DNA of 37,812 nt from Actinomycetota bacterium (lineage in GTDB: Bacteria > Actinomycetota > Actinomycetes > S36-B12). The DNA lies in assembly GCA_017856385.1 (NCBI GenBank), contig JAFMFD010000014.1:1-37812 (forward strand), written 5' to 3'. Every line of letters starts with the position of its first letter. Positions within the stretch are counted from its first letter, which is position 1. A program made the translations under genes and the position numbers. A model generated the notes under the pieces. It did not search any database. It worked only from the letters and a program-made list of their open reading frames with translations, and was not told the origin of the DNA. Shown here piece after piece: positions 8,822-15,688 of this stretch.

Positions 8822-9076
8822 ACCGCACCGAAAGGAGCGGGTCGGTCGGAAAGGCAGCCGAGCACCAAGGGCCCGAAAGGGCCGGAGGAGAACCCCCGGT
8901 GCAGGGGGGCGGAAGCCGGAACGGGCGAGGAGTCGGGAACGACGCCGGCGACCTGGCAACAGGGAGCGAGCAGCGCGGAGGGCACAGGCCGCGCGGCCCC
9001 GGGAGACCGGGCGGTGAAGGAAGTGGCTCCACGGGAAGACCCCTCGAACTCATACTTCGAGGGGTCTTCCTCTTTT
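8822..9076 (+). ncRNA. Candidate structured non-coding RNA with multiple GNRA hairpins
   Basis: Between a TTGATC-N17-TAGAAA promoter and an intrinsic terminator lies a purine-rich stretch with no convincing reading frame but with dense hairpins. They are 8823-8840 (6 bp plus A-A mismatch, GAAA loop), 8870-8883 (5 bp, GAAA), 8893-8908 (5 bp C/G), 8932-8943 (GTCG-GGAA-CGAC), 8952-8963 (CCTG-GCAA-CAGG), 8973-8994 (6 bp) and 8998-9011 (CCCGG-GAGA-CCGGG). Five of the loops are GNRA tetraloops, the kind used for tertiary docking. Longer helices are possible: 8915-8919 with 8945-8949 around the GGAA hairpin, and 8862-8866 with 8898-8902 around the second GAAA hairpin (the latter competes with the C/G hairpin). 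I could not match it to RNase P RNA, tmRNA, SRP RNA or a named riboswitch. The terminator makes it an independent plus-strand transcript, not a leader of the next gene. Function unknown. Confidence 0.65.
9034..9076 (+). terminator. Strong intrinsic terminator of the structured RNA
   Basis: A perfect 15-bp stem (9034-9048 with 9056-9070), a 7-nt loop CTCATAC, then TCTTTT. The U-tract is on the plus strand only, so it ends transcripts arriving from 8822 and separates them from the gene at 9215. Confidence 0.92.
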
Positions 9077-9179
9077 CTAGCGCACCCCCCCGCCGATGAG
9101 GCTGCGCCACGCCGGGGGCCCACCACCGCGGCGCAAGACCCGGCCTTGGGCGAGGCCCGTCACAACTGTGGCCAGCCAA

Positions 9180-9208
9180 CTGACTGCCAGGCGTGCGGTA
9201 GGTACGGT
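9180..9208 (+). promoter_or_regulatory. Leaderless promoter of the 1104-aa protein
   Basis: CTGACT (9180-9185), 17-nt spacer, TACGGT (9203-9208), 6 nt, then GTG at 9215. The paralogous gene downstream has the same CTGACT box and the same 6-nt distance from the -10 box to the start. Confidence 0.6.
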
Positions 9209-9214
9209 GGGCAG

Positions 9215-12200
9215 GTGCCGGATCCCTCCCAGCCCGTCAAGGACGACGCTGAAGCACGCAAGCAGAAGGCCCAGCAGCTCGACGAGTACCGGGCCTACGC
9301 CGCATCTCGCCCCAACACCAGCATGACGGACGACGAGAAGGTCGAGTACATGAAGTCGCGGTCGAAGACCGCGAAGCGCGACATGTTCACCAAGCCGGAG
9401 TACGACCCGGAGGCCGTCAACGAGATGATCGCGCGCAAGGACCAGGCTGCGCTGCACCAGACCGGATCCACGTCGGGCACCCGGACTGCGCAGAAGGTCG
9501 GTCGCGGCGCCAAGACCACGCAGGAGGTCGCCTCCTCGATCGGAGGCGAGTTCGTCGACAAGGCCACCGGCCTGCCGATCGCCAGCACCGTCGACGCCCT
9601 TGCCCTCGGCACCGAGGCGACCACCATGAAGATGGCCATGAACGACCCGCGGCGCAAGGAGAAGGCCCGCACCACGCAGGCGACCGCAGCTGAGATGCAT
9701 GAGCAGGGGCACGACGCGGTGAAGGTCCTTCGCTCGGACCTCGAGGAGTTCCACAAGTCAGGCGGCACCACGCCCTCGGACAGCAGCCCGCGACTCGAGA
9801 CCGGCTCCGGCCTGGCGGCCTTCAAGGCCGCCGGGGAGACCGTGCGCGCGCACAACAACGCCAGGCGTGCAGCGATCGCCTCAGGCGGCGTCAACGACCT
9901 CATTCAGCCGATGTCGATGGACCACACGCTCGGCGACGAGGTGGCCACGATCGGGGGCAAGGCCGTCGTGGACGATGGCACAAAGATCGACAGCTCGTAC
10001 ACCGCGGCCGTGCGCCAGAAGAAGGACGTGCGCAAGGGCGAGATCAAGCAGGGCAAGCAGGAGCTCAAGGACCGCCAGGCTGCGCGCCAGCGCGGTGAGG
10101 CGGACGCCGAGTTCGACACCCACATGCAGGGGCTCGCGGCCGAGAAGGCGCAACACGGCGCCGAGCTCGACACCCTCAAGCAGGCCCAGAAGTCCCGCGA
10201 CCGCCTGGGCAGGACCGTGGCGGGCTACAAGCTGACCGACCAGGAGCTCGCGGACCAGAAGGCGGCGAAGGGAGAGGTCGCGCGACTGGACAAGCAGATC
10301 TCCACCGCCCACGACACCCACGTCGCCGGGCTCACGGAGAGCCTGACCGCGCTTGAGGCGACGGGACGCCAGCAGAAGGAAGCCGACCGCAATCGTGGCC
10401 GCACGAGCATCTTCAGCAGCAAGCAGAGGTTCTCCAAGAAGGACGAGATGGCCACGCTCGAGGCACAGCGAGATGCCATTCGCGCGACGCAGACCTCGAA
10501 GATCCAGACCAAACTCGATGGCGCGACCGCAGCCCTTGCATCGACGACGGATCCGCGGCGCAAGCAGATGATCCAGGACCAGATCGCCATGCATAAGGAG
10601 CACCTGGCGAAGTCGAAGTCGGATCCGACCTTTGTCGCTCGCCAGCACCTCGGCGCGGATGACCGCGCCAAGCTCCAGGACACGCTCTCACAGCTGGGCA
10701 CCCTGCAGCGCGAGAAGGACACCGGTCTCACCGCTGACCAGCAGAAGGAGCACGACCGGATCCGTGCGTCGATTGATGCGGCCAAGCAGGGTGGCACTGC
10801 CGGTGCCAGTGCCGAGGATCTCAAGGCGCGTGAAGAGCATCAGGCCTCGCTTGCCAACTTCGACAACCTCAGCAAGCACGGCCTGACCCTCGAGCAGTCG
10901 GAGCGCAAGGCCACCCTCAAGAAGCGCATGGCGAGCATCAACAAGACGGAGAAGACGAAGCTGACGGAGCAGGAGCGTGCGGACCTCGCGGGCCTGGTCA
11001 GCGAGCGCAAGCAGCTCAAGGGCATGAACAAGAAGGCCGCGAAGTTCGAGAAGACCCACCGCGACGAGACAGTCAGCATGGGTCGTGTCGGCGGCGTGGG
11101 CACCGATCACAACGAGGCCCGGGACATCACGAGCACGTCAGACAGCATCGCGTCGTCCATCAACAAGGGCGCCTCGAAGCTGCATGGAGCCGGCGAGATC
11201 GTCGAGGGCGACCTCGACAAGGGCCGTGAGGCCCTTGCCAAGGGCGATGCGACCAAGGCCCAGTTGATCGCGGGTTCGAAGGTCGGCCAGAACGTCGCCG
11301 GGATTGTGGGCGGTGCCCTAGGCGTCGAGGGGATCGACTCCGCGATCGAGAAGGTCGGCCAGGGGATGCAGGGCGCGGGCAACCTCATCGGAGGGGCCAC
11401 CTACGAGGCGGCCAATCGCGCGCTGTTCGCCAAGAACGCGCGCTCCATGATCGAGGACGATCAGGGCAAGACCGGCAGATTCCACGAGGTCAACACCGGC
11501 GTCATCGACTTCCACGGCGCGGACGCTGAGGCCTTCGGCAAAGGCGGTGTCACGGAGGGCGCCAAGCAGCTGGCCAGCGTGCTGCACGAGCCCCTGTCGG
11601 ACGCGTTCGGCGACGATGTGTCGAAGGCACTGTCACCGGTGACCAATGCAGTCCAGGAGCACGTGCTCGATCCCGCGAGTGCAGGGCTGCAGCAGCACGT
11701 GCTCGACCCGGCCACGAAGGCCCTCGCACCCGTGACCGACGCGATCAGCGAGGCGCCCAAGGCCCTCCACGAGAACGTCATCCAGCCCGCGAGCCAGGCC
11801 CTCGGCGATGCGGGCCAGGCCATAGGCGACGCGGGACAGGCCGTGCACGAGAACGTCATCAAGCCCGCGGGCCAGGCCATGGGCGACGCGGGACAGGCCG
11901 TGCACGAGAACGTCATCAAGCCCGCGGGCCAGGCCCTGCAGCAGCACGTCCTCGATCCGATCGCGGAGCCCCTCGCGCCGGTGACCGAGGCGGTCGGCGG
12001 TGCGGCGGCGGCCGTGCATGAGAACGTGATCCAGCCCGCGAGCCAGGCCCTGCAGCAGCACGTCCTCGATCCCGCAATGCAGGCGCTCGCCCCCGGGGAC
12101 GGGGACTCCGGGAGCTCGCTGGACTCCGCCGTCGGCGCGGTCAAGGAGCACGTGGTCGACCCGTCGGTGGCCGCGGCCCAGGAGATGGCCCAGGAGAAGG

Positions 12201-12529
12201 GCCAGGAGGCCGTCCAGGAGAAGGCCATGGAGATGTGGGCCAACCGCGATGCGCCGGAGGAGCGCACCGATCCCAAGCCCGACACCAAGCCCGCGGCTCC
12301 ATCGACCGGTCCCACGCCGGCACCCGCTCCCACCCCGGCTCCCGGTCCTGCCCCCGGCCCGAAGCCAGGTCCCACACCCCCGGGTCCCACGCCCGCGCCG
12401 CCTGCCAAGAAGCTCAGCTGGTGGCAGCGTGCCGTTCGGGCGGTCAAGCGCGGCGTGAGCGCTGTCGGGCGAGGGGTGAGTCGCGGGTGGAACCGCCTGA
12501 AGGGCCTGTTCTCCCGCTCGTCGCCCTGA
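9215..12529 (+). CDS. Large helical protein of unknown function with N-terminal tag motif and HENV repeats
   Basis: 1104 aa from the GTG at 9215. This start is chosen because the product then opens PDPSQP, matching PNPSHA of the downstream paralog, and a -10 box lies 6 nt upstream; an upstream in-frame ATG at 9014 would run through the terminator. Visible parts in order: an N-terminal motif at 27-54 (AYAASRP-TSM-D-EKV-YM---SKTAK) shared with the paralog at the same positions; a small-residue-rich helical segment (about 95-140); a long Lys/Gln/Asp/Ala-rich region with coiled-coil character (about 260-640); a Gly/Ala-rich segment (about 690-740); repeats of the type V-ENVI-PA-QAL and LQQHVLDPA--ALAPVT (about 809-960); a Pro-rich linker (about 1019-1064); and a basic Trp-containing amphipathic tail (1067-1104). 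There is no signal peptide and no enzyme motif I recognise. A scaffold, tape-measure-like or exported cargo protein is possible; none is shown. Confidence 0.85.
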   Translation: MPDPSQPVKDDAEARKQKAQQLDEYRAYAASRPNTSMTDDEKVEYMKSRSKTAKRDMFTKPEYDPEAVNEMIARKDQAALHQTGSTSGTRTAQKVGRGAKTTQEVASSIGGEFVDKATGLPIASTVDALALGTEATTMKMAMNDPRRKEKARTTQATAAEMHEQGHDAVKVLRSDLEEFHKSGGTTPSDSSPRLETGSGLAAFKAAGETVRAHNNARRAAIASGGVNDLIQPMSMDHTLGDEVATIGGKAVVDDGTKIDSSYTAAVRQKKDVRKGEIKQGKQELKDRQAARQRGEADAEFDTHMQGLAAEKAQHGAELDTLKQAQKSRDRLGRTVAGYKLTDQELADQKAAKGEVARLDKQISTAHDTHVAGLTESLTALEATGRQQKEADRNRGRTSIFSSKQRFSKKDEMATLEAQRDAIRATQTSKIQTKLDGATAALASTTDPRRKQMIQDQIAMHKEHLAKSKSDPTFVARQHLGADDRAKLQDTLSQLGTLQREKDTGLTADQQKEHDRIRASIDAAKQGGTAGASAEDLKAREEHQASLANFDNLSKHGLTLEQSERKATLKKRMASINKTEKTKLTEQERADLAGLVSERKQLKGMNKKAAKFEKTHRDETVSMGRVGGVGTDHNEARDITSTSDSIASSINKGASKLHGAGEIVEGDLDKGREALAKGDATKAQLIAGSKVGQNVAGIVGGALGVEGIDSAIEKVGQGMQGAGNLIGGATYEAANRALFAKNARSMIEDDQGKTGRFHEVNTGVIDFHGADAEAFGKGGVTEGAKQLASVLHEPLSDAFGDDVSKALSPVTNAVQEHVLDPASAGLQQHVLDPATKALAPVTDAISEAPKALHENVIQPASQALGDAGQAIGDAGQAVHENVIKPAGQAMGDAGQAVHENVIKPAGQALQQHVLDPIAEPLAPVTEAVGGAAAAVHENVIQPASQALQQHVLDPAMQALAPGDGDSGSSLDSAVGAVKEHVVDPSVAAAQEMAQEKGQEAVQEKAMEMWANRDAPEERTDPKPDTKPAAPSTGPTPAPAPTPAPGPAPGPKPGPTPPGPTPAPPAKKLSWWQRAVRAVKRGVSAVGRGVSRGWNRLKGLFSRSSP
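11825..11935 (+). repeat. 57-bp in-frame tandem duplication
   Basis: A 57-bp unit starting at 11825 is repeated at 11882; the first 54 bp of the two copies are identical. It encodes 19 residues, GDAGQAVHENVIKPAGQA(M/L). The near identity at DNA level, including third codon positions, shows a recent duplication inside the older, diverged HENV repeat region. Confidence 0.9.
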
Positions 12530-12553
12530 CCGCGGCCTAGCTGCCCTGACTTC

Positions 12554-12583
12554 CTGACTCGGCCATGCCCTTGGCGCTAGCGT
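12554..12583 (+). promoter_or_regulatory. Leaderless promoter of the 563-aa paralog
   Basis: CTGACT (12554-12559), 18-nt spacer, TAGCGT (12578-12583), 6 nt, then ATG at 12590. It almost duplicates the promoter layout of the gene at 9215, so both genes may respond to the same control. Confidence 0.6.
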
Positions 12584-12589
12584 GGGGCC

Positions 12590-14281
12590 ATGCCCAACCC
12601 CTCGCACGCTGCTACCGAAGAGACGGCGCTGCTGGCGCAGCACGGCCCCGCGTCGGACGCGAGCAGCGCCTACGCGGCGTCGCGCCCGACGACGAGCATG
12701 TCGGACGAGGAGAAGGTCCAGTACATGCTCGCAAAGTCGAAGACGGCCAAGAAGTACGGCAACATGAACTGGGGGAAGAAGAGCCCGAGCACCGCATCAC
12801 GCCCGGCCACGAGTTCCGGCATCACGTCTCAGCGGGCCGCCGATGCCTACGCGGCCCACGAGGCCTCGCGCCAGCAGTGGCGCGCCGACAACATGACCCA
12901 GTTCGATCCGGCCTCCATGGACAACGGGATGCTCCACCAGGCCGCGAGCGCCATGGCCCATGACCCGCACGACGACACCAACGAGCTCGGTCTGAAGAAG
13001 GGGGTCTCGGGAGGCGGCCTCGCCGCAGGAGCGACCGATCTCGGGCTGACGATGTCGGGGACGCTGCCCTTCAGTCCCGTGGGCGCCGCCATGGCCGGCA
13101 AGGGCCTGGTTCGCGACATGGCCGACATGTACCGCGAGCGCGATGGCGGTGCGCACATCGAACCGGTCGCCAAGGCGCAGCACGAGGTGCGCCAGGAGGT
13201 CGCCGCCACCCGTCAGCAGTACGCCGCCGCCGAGGAGTTCCGGAAGCAGCACGCCTCGGAGCCACGCTCCGAGGACAACGCCGATATGCACGACCTCGCC
13301 GGCAAGCTGCGCGGGCAGGCGAACTGGTCCAAGGCCCGCGTGGGCGTCATGGGCGGCATGAAGGTCGACAAGGCCAAGCGCGACGAGGGCATGAACAGCA
13401 GCCCCGTTCGCGAGATGACCCCCGAGCAGCAGAGGGTCTACGAGGAGATGGACGCCGACGCCTCCAAGCGGGAGAAGGGCACTACCGACTACCTAGGCGC
13501 CGCAGCACAGGGCCTGCGCGCGGGTTCGGAGGCCCTGGAGATCTCCTCACTGGCCCAGATCCCCCTGGCCGGCAACACGCAGAAGTACGTCAAGAGCGGC
13601 CAGCGTGGCGCAGCGGCGCTGAGCCACGCATCCGACGCCGTGTCCAGCACCGTGGGCCTCGCCGGTCCTCAGGCGACCGTTGCCAAGATCGGAGTCGGTG
13701 CTGGCGGCCTGCTCCTGGCGAACGCCGGCCAGGCACTTGCGAGCGGTACGGCCTCCGCGCAGGACGATCGCGACATGGCGCGCGAGAAGCTCGACGCGCG
13801 CGACCAGGGCACCGGCCTGGAGCAGATCGCGGAGCGGGGCTTCCGGCCCAAGCACGTCGAGGCCTCAGCTCCGGTGCTGCGCACCTTCGAGGATCCCGAC
13901 AAGCGCAGCTACTTCGACCGCATGAAGGACTTCGCGTCGAATACGTGGAACTCCGTCAAGAGCGGCGCAAGCAAGGCGTGGGATGCCACGAAGTCCGTCG
14001 CCAGCGCAGCCTGGGAGGGCACCAAGTCAGTGGCCGGGAAGGCCTGGGAGGGCACCAAGGCGGCGGGCAGCGCAGCGCTCAACGCCACGATGTCCGCGGC
14101 GAGCTACGTAGGAAGCGGGATCGCCAGCGGGGCACGGGCCATCGGACGGGGAGCCAGCGCAGCCGGGGAGAGCATCGCCTCCGGCGCACGCTCGTTGGGC
14201 AACTCGGTGATGAACGGCCTGAAGGGCATGGGACGGCTGCGCCGGCCCGGCCGTCGCCCGGCCCGCTCGACCGCCCGTTAG
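12590..14281 (+). CDS. Paralog of the 1104-aa protein, ending in nine amphipathic 11-residue repeats; function unknown
   Basis: 563 aa. The N-terminus (PNPSHA, then AYAASRP-TSM-DEEKV-YM-AKSKTAK at 27-54) matches the preceding protein in sequence and exact position (21 of 28 identical over 27-54). The middle holds small-residue-rich segments that could be buried or membrane-associating helices (about 140-180 and 305-390), separated by charged linkers. From W453 to about 551 the protein runs in nine 11-residue units, starting WNSVKSGASKA, WDATKSVASAA, WEGTKSVAGKA, WEGTKAAGSAA. It finishes with the basic tail RRPGRRPARSTAR. Such 11-residue amphipathic repeats are known from lipid-surface proteins (alpha-synuclein, perilipin) and LEA proteins. 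Membrane, lipid-droplet or nucleic-acid binding would fit, but this is inference. No signal peptide or catalytic motif is seen. Confidence 0.87.
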   Translation: MPNPSHAATEETALLAQHGPASDASSAYAASRPTTSMSDEEKVQYMLAKSKTAKKYGNMNWGKKSPSTASRPATSSGITSQRAADAYAAHEASRQQWRADNMTQFDPASMDNGMLHQAASAMAHDPHDDTNELGLKKGVSGGGLAAGATDLGLTMSGTLPFSPVGAAMAGKGLVRDMADMYRERDGGAHIEPVAKAQHEVRQEVAATRQQYAAAEEFRKQHASEPRSEDNADMHDLAGKLRGQANWSKARVGVMGGMKVDKAKRDEGMNSSPVREMTPEQQRVYEEMDADASKREKGTTDYLGAAAQGLRAGSEALEISSLAQIPLAGNTQKYVKSGQRGAAALSHASDAVSSTVGLAGPQATVAKIGVGAGGLLLANAGQALASGTASAQDDRDMAREKLDARDQGTGLEQIAERGFRPKHVEASAPVLRTFEDPDKRSYFDRMKDFASNTWNSVKSGASKAWDATKSVASAAWEGTKSVAGKAWEGTKAAGSAALNATMSAASYVGSGIASGARAIGRGASAAGESIASGARSLGNSVMNGLKGMGRLRRPGRRPARSTAR

Positions 14282-14440
14282 CCCACAAGCCCGTTTCTCC
14301 CGCGTCGCGGGACAACTGAGCCAGACAGCCCCGAAATCGGGCCCACAAGCTCGTTTCTCCCGCGTCGCGGGACAAACGAGATAAACGGGTGGAAGAGCGG
14401 GGTGCGAAGGTGAGTTCTCCCGCGTCGCGGGACAAACGAG
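14281..14440 (+). repeat. Three palindromic repeats with exact 60-bp period
   Basis: The 21-nt core (TTCTCCCGCGTCGCGGGACA followed by A) occurs at 14295-14315, 14355-14375 and 14415-14435, unchanged and 60 bp apart. It folds as TCCCGC-GTC-GCGGGA, extended in the middle copy to a 31-nt hairpin by CTCGTTT/AAACGAG with one mismatch. Copies 1 and 2 also share the left flank GCCCACAAGC; copies 2 and 3 share parts of the right flank. The period and palindrome resemble a type I-E CRISPR array, but the shared flanks and absence of cas genes point to a degenerate 60-bp tandem repeat. The last copy stops 12 nt from the 3' end of tRNA-Ala. Confidence 0.85.
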
Positions 14441-14447
14441 AAAAGGG

Positions 14448-14520
14448 TGGAGCTGAGGGGACTCGAACCCCTGACCCCCTCCATGCCATGGAGGTGCGCT
14501 ACCAGCTGCGCTACAGCCCC
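14448..14520 (-). tRNA. tRNA-Ala (GGC anticodon)
   Basis: Reading the minus strand from 14520: acceptor GGGGCTG pairs with CAGCTCC, the D-arm is GCGC-AGCTGGTA-GCGC, the anticodon arm is CCTCC-ATGGCAT-GGAGG (anticodon GGC), and the T-arm is AGGGG-TTCGAGT-CCCCT. The discriminator base is A. The template continues CCC rather than CCA, so the tail must be added enzymatically. A short T-run follows on the minus strand, then the 60-bp palindromic repeats. A TATCGT box about 20 nt upstream of the 5' end may be its -10. Confidence 0.97.
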
Positions 14521-14572
14521 GTACCGGGGTCGAAACGATACACGATGGCCTGAGGACCTCCTCCGGCCCCGG

Positions 14573-15235
14573 CTAGCGGTCGTCGGCCAGTGCGGGCACC
14601 GGCAGGGTGCCGGCGTTGTACTCCTGCAGGCGCCAGGCCGGCCCGTACGCCTGCTGCCCTTCCGGCGCCACGTTCTCCACGAGCACCGACCACGCGCAGT
14701 TCGAGAGCACGCCGAGCGACGCCCAGTGATCCGGTGGCAGCTCCAGCAGTGCCCCGATGGCGGCACGGGCCGAGCCGCCGTGCGTGGCCACGATAAGCGT
14801 CTGTCCCGGGCCGACCGCCGCCAGTGCATCGTCGATCGCGGCCACCATGCGCTCGGCGACCTCGACCCGGGTCTCTCCCCCTCCAGGGCGGACTTGTGAC
14901 CCGGCCGACCAGCGCGCGAGCTCGTCACCGAACCGCGCCTCCAGCTCGCCTCGCGTTAAGCCCTCCCACTCCCCCGCAAACGTCTCACGCAGTCGCGAGT
15001 CCGGGTGGACGGGCATCCCGACAAGCGCTCCAAGGGCCTCCGCGGTCTGCTGCGCTCGCACAAGGTCCGAGCAGACGATCCTGTCCGGTCGCAGGCCGGT
15101 GAGCAGCTCCGCGGCGCGTGCCGCCTGCTCGATCCCGACCTCGTCCAGCGGCACGTCCGTCTGGCCCTGGAAGCGGCGTCCGGCATTCCAGGCCGTCCGG
15201 CCGTGGCGCCACAGGACGATGCGGCGCGCAGTCAC
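14573..15235 (-). CDS. Histidine phosphatase / phosphoglycerate mutase family protein
   Basis: 220 aa from the GTG at 15235, which overlaps the rsfS stop (GTGA). It begins TARRIVLWRHGRTAWNAGRRFQG with the catalytic RHG motif (His 11) and has the second active-site histidine in THGGSAR (about 150). The intermediate segment CSDLVRAQQTAEAL is typical of the branch. Family members are phosphatases or mutases. In actinobacteria this gene regularly follows rsfS and is sometimes called glucosyl-3-phosphoglycerate phosphatase-like, but the substrate is not readable here. A longer start at 15295 would overlap rsfS by over 60 bp and is less likely. Confidence 0.9.
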   Translation of the reverse strand: MTARRIVLWRHGRTAWNAGRRFQGQTDVPLDEVGIEQAARAAELLTGLRPDRIVCSDLVRAQQTAEALGALVGMPVHPDSRLRETFAGEWEGLTRGELEARFGDELARWSAGSQVRPGGGETRVEVAERMVAAIDDALAAVGPGQTLIVATHGGSARAAIGALLELPPDHWASLGVLSNCAWSVLVENVAPEGQQAYGPAWRLQEYNAGTLPVPALADDR

Positions 15236-15615
15236 GACGCTGAGCCGGGCGACGTGACCGAAGCGGGCAGCGGGATGCTCGGGCAGTCCTTCCACAGGCG
15301 CTCGATGGCGTAGTGGATCCGCTCCTCCGCCTGCTGCACGTGCACGACGATCTCGCCGAAGTCCAGGAGGACCCAGCGGCCCTCCTTCTCCCCCTCGCGG
15401 CGCAGCGGCTTGGCGCCGAGGCCGCGCAGCCGCTCCTCGATGGCATCGACAACCGCGCGCACCTGGCGGTCATTGGCCGCTGAGCACAGCACGAAGGCCT
15501 CAGTGATCGCGAGCTGCTCGCTGACGTCGAGGGCCACGATGTCGGTCGCCAGCTTGTCGGCAGCGGCCTCCGCAGCAGCGCGGACGAGGTCGACGGCCTC
15601 GGGAGCCGCGCTCAT
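15232..15615 (-). CDS. rsfS: Ribosomal silencing factor RsfS
   Basis: 127 aa. Compact RsfS/Iojap fold with the conserved stretches DIVALDVSEQLAITEAFVLCSA (about 25-46), NDRQVRAVVDAIEE and GRWVLLDFGEIVVHVQ (about 79-95). RsfS binds ribosomal protein L14 on the large subunit and blocks subunit joining when nutrients are short. The gene sits between nadD and the phosphatase gene, the usual actinobacterial order, and is translationally coupled to the latter. The C-terminal tail after IERLWKDCP is somewhat extended. Confidence 0.95.
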   Translation of the reverse strand: MSAAPEAVDLVRAAAEAAADKLATDIVALDVSEQLAITEAFVLCSAANDRQVRAVVDAIEERLRGLGAKPLRREGEKEGRWVLLDFGEIVVHVQQAEERIHYAIERLWKDCPSIPLPASVTSPGSAS

Positions 15616-15688
15616 TCGTTGTCCTCGGTCATGGCGTGCCAGCCTCTCACATCGACGTCTGTTGAGCAGCCCACGAGTCGACGCATGC

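Noticed and set aside
8841-8866. SRP RNA domain IV (GGAA loop with AGGCAGCC)
   Set aside because: The similarity to the SRP hairpin is superficial: the loop-closing pairs and the symmetric internal loop are not reproduced.
9014-9214. Longer version of the 1104-aa protein beginning at an ATG at 9014
   Set aside because: It would be translated through the terminator hairpin and a composition-shifted stretch; the GTG at 9215 has a -10 box 6 nt upstream and aligns with the paralog's N-terminus.
11461-12643. Long minus-strand frames opposite the unknown 1104-aa protein
   Set aside because: The plus-strand frame has a promoter, a start matching the paralog and a repeat unit conserved as protein; the minus frames are low-complexity Cys/Ser/Ala-rich shadows.
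8690-14281. Prophage or phage tail module with the unknown proteins as tape measure
   Set aside because: No capsid, portal, terminase, tail or lysis gene lies nearby; only the helical repeat character is similar.
14281-14440. True CRISPR array
   Set aside because: Only three copies, flanks shared between neighbouring units so the gaps are not unique spacers, and no cas genes or leader in the window. Kept as a repeat and flagged as CRISPR-like.
14448-14520. tRNA-Ala as attachment site of an integrative element
   Set aside because: No second copy of the tRNA 3' end was found near 8690 or elsewhere in the window, and no integrase gene is present.
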